Shown: piece by piece, positions 61,301 through 64,000 of the stretch | How positions within the stretch are numbered: position 1 is the stretch's first letter | Layout: every line of letters begins with the position of its first letter | NCBI RefSeq assembly: GCF_022138605.1 | Contig: NZ_JACBFS010000004.1 | Coordinates: forward strand, 186,001 to 250,000 | Source of the DNA: Xanthobacter sp. NM-25 | GTDB taxonomy: Bacteria; Pseudomonadota; Alphaproteobacteria; Rhizobiales; Xanthobacteraceae | DNA length: 64,000 nt | Direction: 5' to 3' | Translations under genes and position numbers: made by a program | Notes under the pieces: model-generated | Databases searched by the model: none | Seen by the model: only the letters and a program-made list of their open reading frames with translations | Told to the model about the DNA's origin: nothing

Positions 61301-62260
61301 TCACGGAAGCAGGTTCAGCGGCAGAAGGTCCGCCCGCAGCAGATAAAGCATGGTGGTGACCGTCACCACGGACGCCACCGTGCCCAGCATGACGGCGGTG
61401 GAGGCCTCCTCCACATAGGTGTGGTACTGCCGGGCCAGGACGAAGCAGTTCAGTGCCGGTGGCAGCGCCGCCATCAGCAGCATGGTCTGCGCCCAGGCGG
61501 GTGAGAAGCCACCGAACACGGAGAGGCAGACCAGCGCGATCGCCGGATGCCCCACCAGCTTCAAAGCCAGCAGCGGCGCAAGCTCGGTGGGAATGCGGCG
61601 CAGCGGTCGCAGCGCCACGGTCACCCCCAGGGTGAAGAGCGCGCAGGGGGCGGCGGCATTCTTCAGAAAATCCAGCATCCGCCCCACCGCTTCGGGTTCG
61701 CGGACATGGAGAGCGGCGGCGAGCACGCCCAGCAGCGTGGCGATGTTGAACGGGTGGGTCAGCACCCTCCTGGCGATGAAGCCCAAGGTGGAGAGAAGGC
61801 GCTCGCCCCGCCCCTGCGCCGCCATCAGCAGCGGCACCAGCGTGAAGAACAAAAGGCTGTCGCAGGCGAAGATGAGCGCGGCGGGGGTTGCCGCCCCCTG
61901 CCCCAGCGCCGCCAGGCTCAGGCCAGGGCCCATATAGCCCACATTGGCATACGCGCCCACGGTGGTGGCGATGGCGGCCTCGCCCAGATTGCCGCGGCGC
62001 GCCCACAGCCCGATGCCCAGCGCGATCACCGCGACGGTGGCCGTGGAGGTCACCACCGCCAGGATGAAGCCGGGATTCACCAGTTCCTCGAACGGCGTCT
62101 GCGCGACGATCCGGTAGAAGAGCGCCGGCAGCGCCACATAGATAATGAAGAACGACAGCCAGGCCAGCCCCGCCTCCGGCAGCCGTGCCACCCGTCCGCA
62201 GAAATAGCCAAGGAAAATCAAGCCAAAGAAGGGAAAGGCCAAGCCGAACAGGTCACTCAT
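61301..62260 (-). CDS. AEC-family (auxin efflux carrier-like) transporter
   Basis: The 319-residue protein has about ten membrane segments. It opens LFGLAFPFFGLIFLGYFCGR, with WLSFFIIYVALPALFYRIVA, VGAYANVGYMGPGLSLAALG and AALPPALNCFVLARQYHTYVEEAS, the half-repeats of the AEC fold. Substrates in bacteria include malate and other organic acids; none can be assigned here. The ATG at 62260 lacks a clear ribosome-binding site. It converges with the UbiH-like gene, with a 4-bp gap. Confidence 0.9.
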   Translation of the reverse strand: MSDLFGLAFPFFGLIFLGYFCGRVARLPEAGLAWLSFFIIYVALPALFYRIVAQTPFEELVNPGFILAVVTSTATVAVIALGIGLWARRGNLGEAAIATTVGAYANVGYMGPGLSLAALGQGAATPAALIFACDSLLFFTLVPLLMAAQGRGERLLSTLGFIARRVLTHPFNIATLLGVLAAALHVREPEAVGRMLDFLKNAAAPCALFTLGVTVALRPLRRIPTELAPLLALKLVGHPAIALVCLSVFGGFSPAWAQTMLLMAALPPALNCFVLARQYHTYVEEASTAVMLGTVASVVTVTTMLYLLRADLLPLNLLP

Positions 62261-62595
62261 GAGACGGCATCGCTCACCGCGCAGCGCTCTGGGGCGCCAG
62301 ATGAAACAGGGAAGGGCAGCAAGGTCACGGCACGGGCGCGGATTAGGGCTCGATGGCGCGGGGCGGCATGGGTTTCCTCTGATCTTGGTCTTTTGGTACC
62401 GGCAGGCTAGGCCATTTTCCGCGCCGCGGGAATCGTCAAGCGCCTCAATTCGCCCTCCAGCCCCCTGCCAGCATGCCGCCCGCGGCGTCCCGCCCGCGAA
62501 ACGCGGGATTTTCACAGGCGCACCGCGGTTTCCACCTCCTGGCCGCCCACCGCCCTTGACCCTGCCGCCGCCACAGCCTAACCACTGCCGGGAGT
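62261..62595. other. Gene-free region upstream of tRNA-Lys
   Basis: I see no gene in these 335 bases between the AEC transporter and tRNA-Lys. CCCGCG (62493-62498), AAA and CGCGGG (62502-62507) form a small hairpin followed by ATTTTC on the plus strand, which resembles a terminator. The tRNA promoter lies at the right end. Confidence 0.5.
62556..62584 (+). promoter_or_regulatory. Candidate promoter of tRNA-Lys
   Basis: TTGACC (62556-62561) and TAACCA (62579-62584) are 17 bases apart and end 11 bases before the tRNA, a good fit for a tRNA promoter with a very short leader. Confidence 0.5.
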
Positions 62596-62671
62596 GAGCC
62601 CGTAGCTCAGCCGGTAGAGCACGTGACTTTTAATCATGGGGTCTCGGGTTCGAATCCCGACGGGCTCACCA
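62596..62671 (+). tRNA. tRNA-Lys (anticodon TTT)
   Basis: The 76-base cloverleaf has acceptor stem GAGCCCG (62596-62602) with CGGGCTC (62661-62667), then A and an encoded CCA. The anticodon loop is CTTTTAA, giving anticodon TTT. The T arm reads TCGGG-TTCGAAT-CCCGA. Confidence 0.97.
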
Positions 62672-62816
62672 TCCTCCCATCACCCATCGTCGACACCTTG
62701 CGAGAACGTGCGTCAGGTCCGTGCTGGCCGCCGGCTTGCATCTGCGCTGTGCGCGCGGAGAGGCGCCGGAAGGGTGTTCGCCCCATCGGGCGGACCGAAG
62801 GCGGAGGATCGCAGGT

Positions 62817-63008
62817 ATGGCGGATCATAAGGTGACCGTGGAGCAGCTACCGAGCGGCAAATGGGCCTGCTTCCTTCATGTGGAAGGACAGGGCGAGCCG
62901 ATCAATCTCGGGCGGGAATTCAAGAATGACGAGCAGGCGGAAAACTGGCTCAACGTTTCGGAATCCGTCACCGCCATCGAGATGATGCTGCGCAAGGTGA
63001 AAAAATAG
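62817..63008 (+). CDS. Hypothetical 63-residue protein
   Basis: The product reads MADHKVTVEQLPSGKWACFL, then VEGQGEPINLGREFKNDEQA and a helical end NWLNVSESVTAIEMMLRKVK. It resembles a small beta-beta-alpha protein without signal peptide. I do not recognise a family. GGAGG lies 8 to 12 bases upstream of the ATG. It follows tRNA-Lys and is convergent with the cupin-like gene. Confidence 0.7.
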   Translation: MADHKVTVEQLPSGKWACFLHVEGQGEPINLGREFKNDEQAENWLNVSESVTAIEMMLRKVKK

Positions 63009-63031
63009 GGCTCGGCTGCGGCCGCCTGCGG

Positions 63032-63066
63032 CGGACAGGTTCCGGCCCCGTGTCGGAACCTGTCCG
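63032..63066. terminator. 13-bp perfect hairpin between convergent genes
   Basis: CGGACAGGTTCCG (63032-63044) pairs exactly with CGGAACCTGTCCG (63054-63066) around a 9-base loop. It lies between the 63-residue gene and the cupin-like gene. No T-run is seen on either strand. Confidence 0.55.
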
Positions 63067-63108
63067 GTCTGCGACAGGCGCCGCGCGCGGACACGACATT
63101 GCCGCACC

Positions 63109-63714
63109 TCAGTCGACGATGTCGGCCTGGATGGTGAGGATGTCAAAGGCCGGCGCATGGTCCGGATTGGCGTAGCCCAGAACCAGAGGGGCCCGCGCGC
63201 CATCGGCTCCGATGCTCAGGCGCGGGACCGTGCCGATGTCGGCGCCGAAGACGTGGATGGAGAGCACTGCGCCGGGCCCGGGATTGCGGATCTCGCTCGC
63301 CTGTCCCTCACGGGCGCGGGCGGTCGCGATTTCGCTCGCTGCCAGCTCCCGCCCCTCGCTCACTGCCTGCGGCGCCCCCTCGCCCAGCACCACGAAGGAG
63401 CGGCGCTGCAGGGCGCCGGCGAGGACGCCGCAGATCTCCCAGGTCTGGTCGGAGAACAGCGGCCAGCCCTGCCCTTCCCCCAGCACTGAGGCGACCACGC
63501 AGAACCGCTCCATCTCGTCGTGATAGAGCTTGTAAAGGCGCGGAGTGGACCCGGCGGCGCGCAGGTCAGGCGGCAGCCAATCGTCCCGGGCCACTAGGCG
63601 CCGCATCAAGTCGGCGCCGATCATGAGGATCTCGCGCGGATCGTCCGCAAGCTCCACCATGGACTGGATATCCCAGATGAAACGGCGCAGCGGCTCGGGC
63701 ACCCGCATGCTCAT
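63109..63714 (-). CDS. Cupin-fold protein related to cysteine dioxygenase, metal site degenerate
   Basis: The 201-residue protein has the layout of the double-stranded beta-helix group predicted to be thiol dioxygenases: LRRFIWDIQSMVELADDP, LPPDLRAAGSTPRLYKLYHD, RFCVVASVLGEGQGW and LSIHVFGADIGTVPR with His154. In the active family the next strand carries PxHDH; here residues 85-93 read PLFSDQTWE. Two of the three iron-binding histidines therefore seem lost, and it may not be catalytic. Its ATG overlaps the hydrolase stop as ATGA. Confidence 0.78.
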   Translation of the reverse strand: MSMRVPEPLRRFIWDIQSMVELADDPREILMIGADLMRRLVARDDWLPPDLRAAGSTPRLYKLYHDEMERFCVVASVLGEGQGWPLFSDQTWEICGVLAGALQRRSFVVLGEGAPQAVSEGRELAASEIATARAREGQASEIRNPGPGAVLSIHVFGADIGTVPRLSIGADGARAPLVLGYANPDHAPAFDILTIQADIVD

Positions 63715-64000
63715 GGCTGGATCTCCCGCGGGCGGGCGACGATGTGATCCGTCAGGAAGATGCCCGCGGCCATGATCCCCTCGTCGTCCATGCGGTGTCC
63801 AAGCCCGGGACGGCGCAGGCTTTTCACCGGCACACCCGCCGCCTTCAGGCGTTCCTTCGTGGCCATCATGGCGTCAAAGGGAATGGCGTCGTCGTCCTCG
63901 CCATGGATCAAAAGAATGGGCGTGGAGGTGCCCAGAGCGAGGGGCACGTCATCGGGCACCACCCCGGAAAAGGCCACCACCGCGGCCATGGGGCGTGGTC
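63711..64000 (-). CDS. Alpha/beta hydrolase, C-terminal part (runs off right edge)
   Basis: The visible 96 codons are the end of a carboxylesterase/phospholipase-type alpha/beta hydrolase. VAFSGVVPDD is followed by TPILLIHGEDDDAIPF with the catalytic aspartate and by GLGHRMDDEGI with the catalytic histidine. An ATG at 63989 exists, but the frame continues through 64000 and the serine elbow must lie outside. It is coupled to the cupin-like gene by an ATGA overlap. Confidence 0.82.
   Translation of the reverse strand, partial: PRPMAAVVAFSGVVPDDVPLALGTSTPILLIHGEDDDAIPFDAMMATKERLKAAGVPVKSLRRPGLGHRMDDEGIMAAGIFLTDHIVARPREIQP

Overview
The window is a 64-kb piece of GC-rich chromosome from an alphaproteobacterium, most probably a member of the Hyphomicrobiales/Rhizobiales close to Xanthobacteraceae (Xanthobacter, Azorhizobium, Ancylobacter type). 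The placement is inference from gene content and order: a complete ntrB-ntrC-ntrY-ntrX block beside dusB, trkA and hfq-hflX; a pyruvate dehydrogenase cluster whose E1-beta carries its own lipoyl domain; a fused ispDF; and lepB-rnc-era-recO beside pdxJ, acpS and a bifunctional (p)ppGpp enzyme. Almost everything is housekeeping. I see no insertion sequence, prophage, integrase, CRISPR array or rRNA.

Layout. 1-6.6 kb (minus strand): ppiD-trpE-membrane protein-trpG-trpD-trpC, then the start of a secreted protein that leaves the left edge. 6.7-15 kb (mostly plus): tpiA; bamE (minus); a cytochrome bc1 assembly chaperone and a YceD-like protein; plsX-fabH for fatty-acid initiation; ihfA; and a MerR regulator with an unusually long disordered region. 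15-19 kb: RlpA-like protein, tRNA-Pro(GGG), a PhnP-like metallo-hydrolase, TrmO-like methylase, mazG. 19-33 kb (minus): dusB-ntrB-ntrC-ntrY-ntrX-trkA-trkH-methyltransferase-D-amino-acid aminotransferase-hfq-hflX, which joins nitrogen signalling, potassium uptake and RNA-based regulation. 33-35 kb (plus): ispDF and pncC. 35-45 kb (minus): ftsB, pdhA, a small membrane protein, pdhB, an AT-rich orphan gene, pdhC, a YdcH-like protein, a deoxyribosyltransferase-like gene, lpdA, two YeaQ-type membrane proteins, lipA and ratA. The cluster therefore encodes all pyruvate dehydrogenase subunits plus the enzyme that makes their lipoyl cofactor.

45-64 kb: a flavodoxin-like reductase with a strong terminator; a CLC channel with CBS domains; parC; a small Trp/Arg-rich secreted protein; recO-era-rnc-lepB; DUF1622 protein; acpS-pdxJ; rsh; a quinone oxidoreductase; a TerC-family protein; a UbiH-like monooxygenase; an AEC transporter; tRNA-Lys(TTT); and, at the right edge, a degenerate cupin overlapping an alpha/beta hydrolase.

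The clearest anomalies are the compositionally foreign gene between pdhB and pdhC, the MerR protein in which about 650 low-complexity residues separate a normal DNA-binding domain from a normal-looking C-terminal helix, the cupin without its metal-binding HxH motif, the CLC protein with altered signature motifs, and several long perfect inverted repeats, notably a 23-bp palindrome upstream of ihfA. None of these proves a new system; the pdh-embedded gene is the best candidate for something undescribed. All coordinates and motifs were read by eye; no database search was made.
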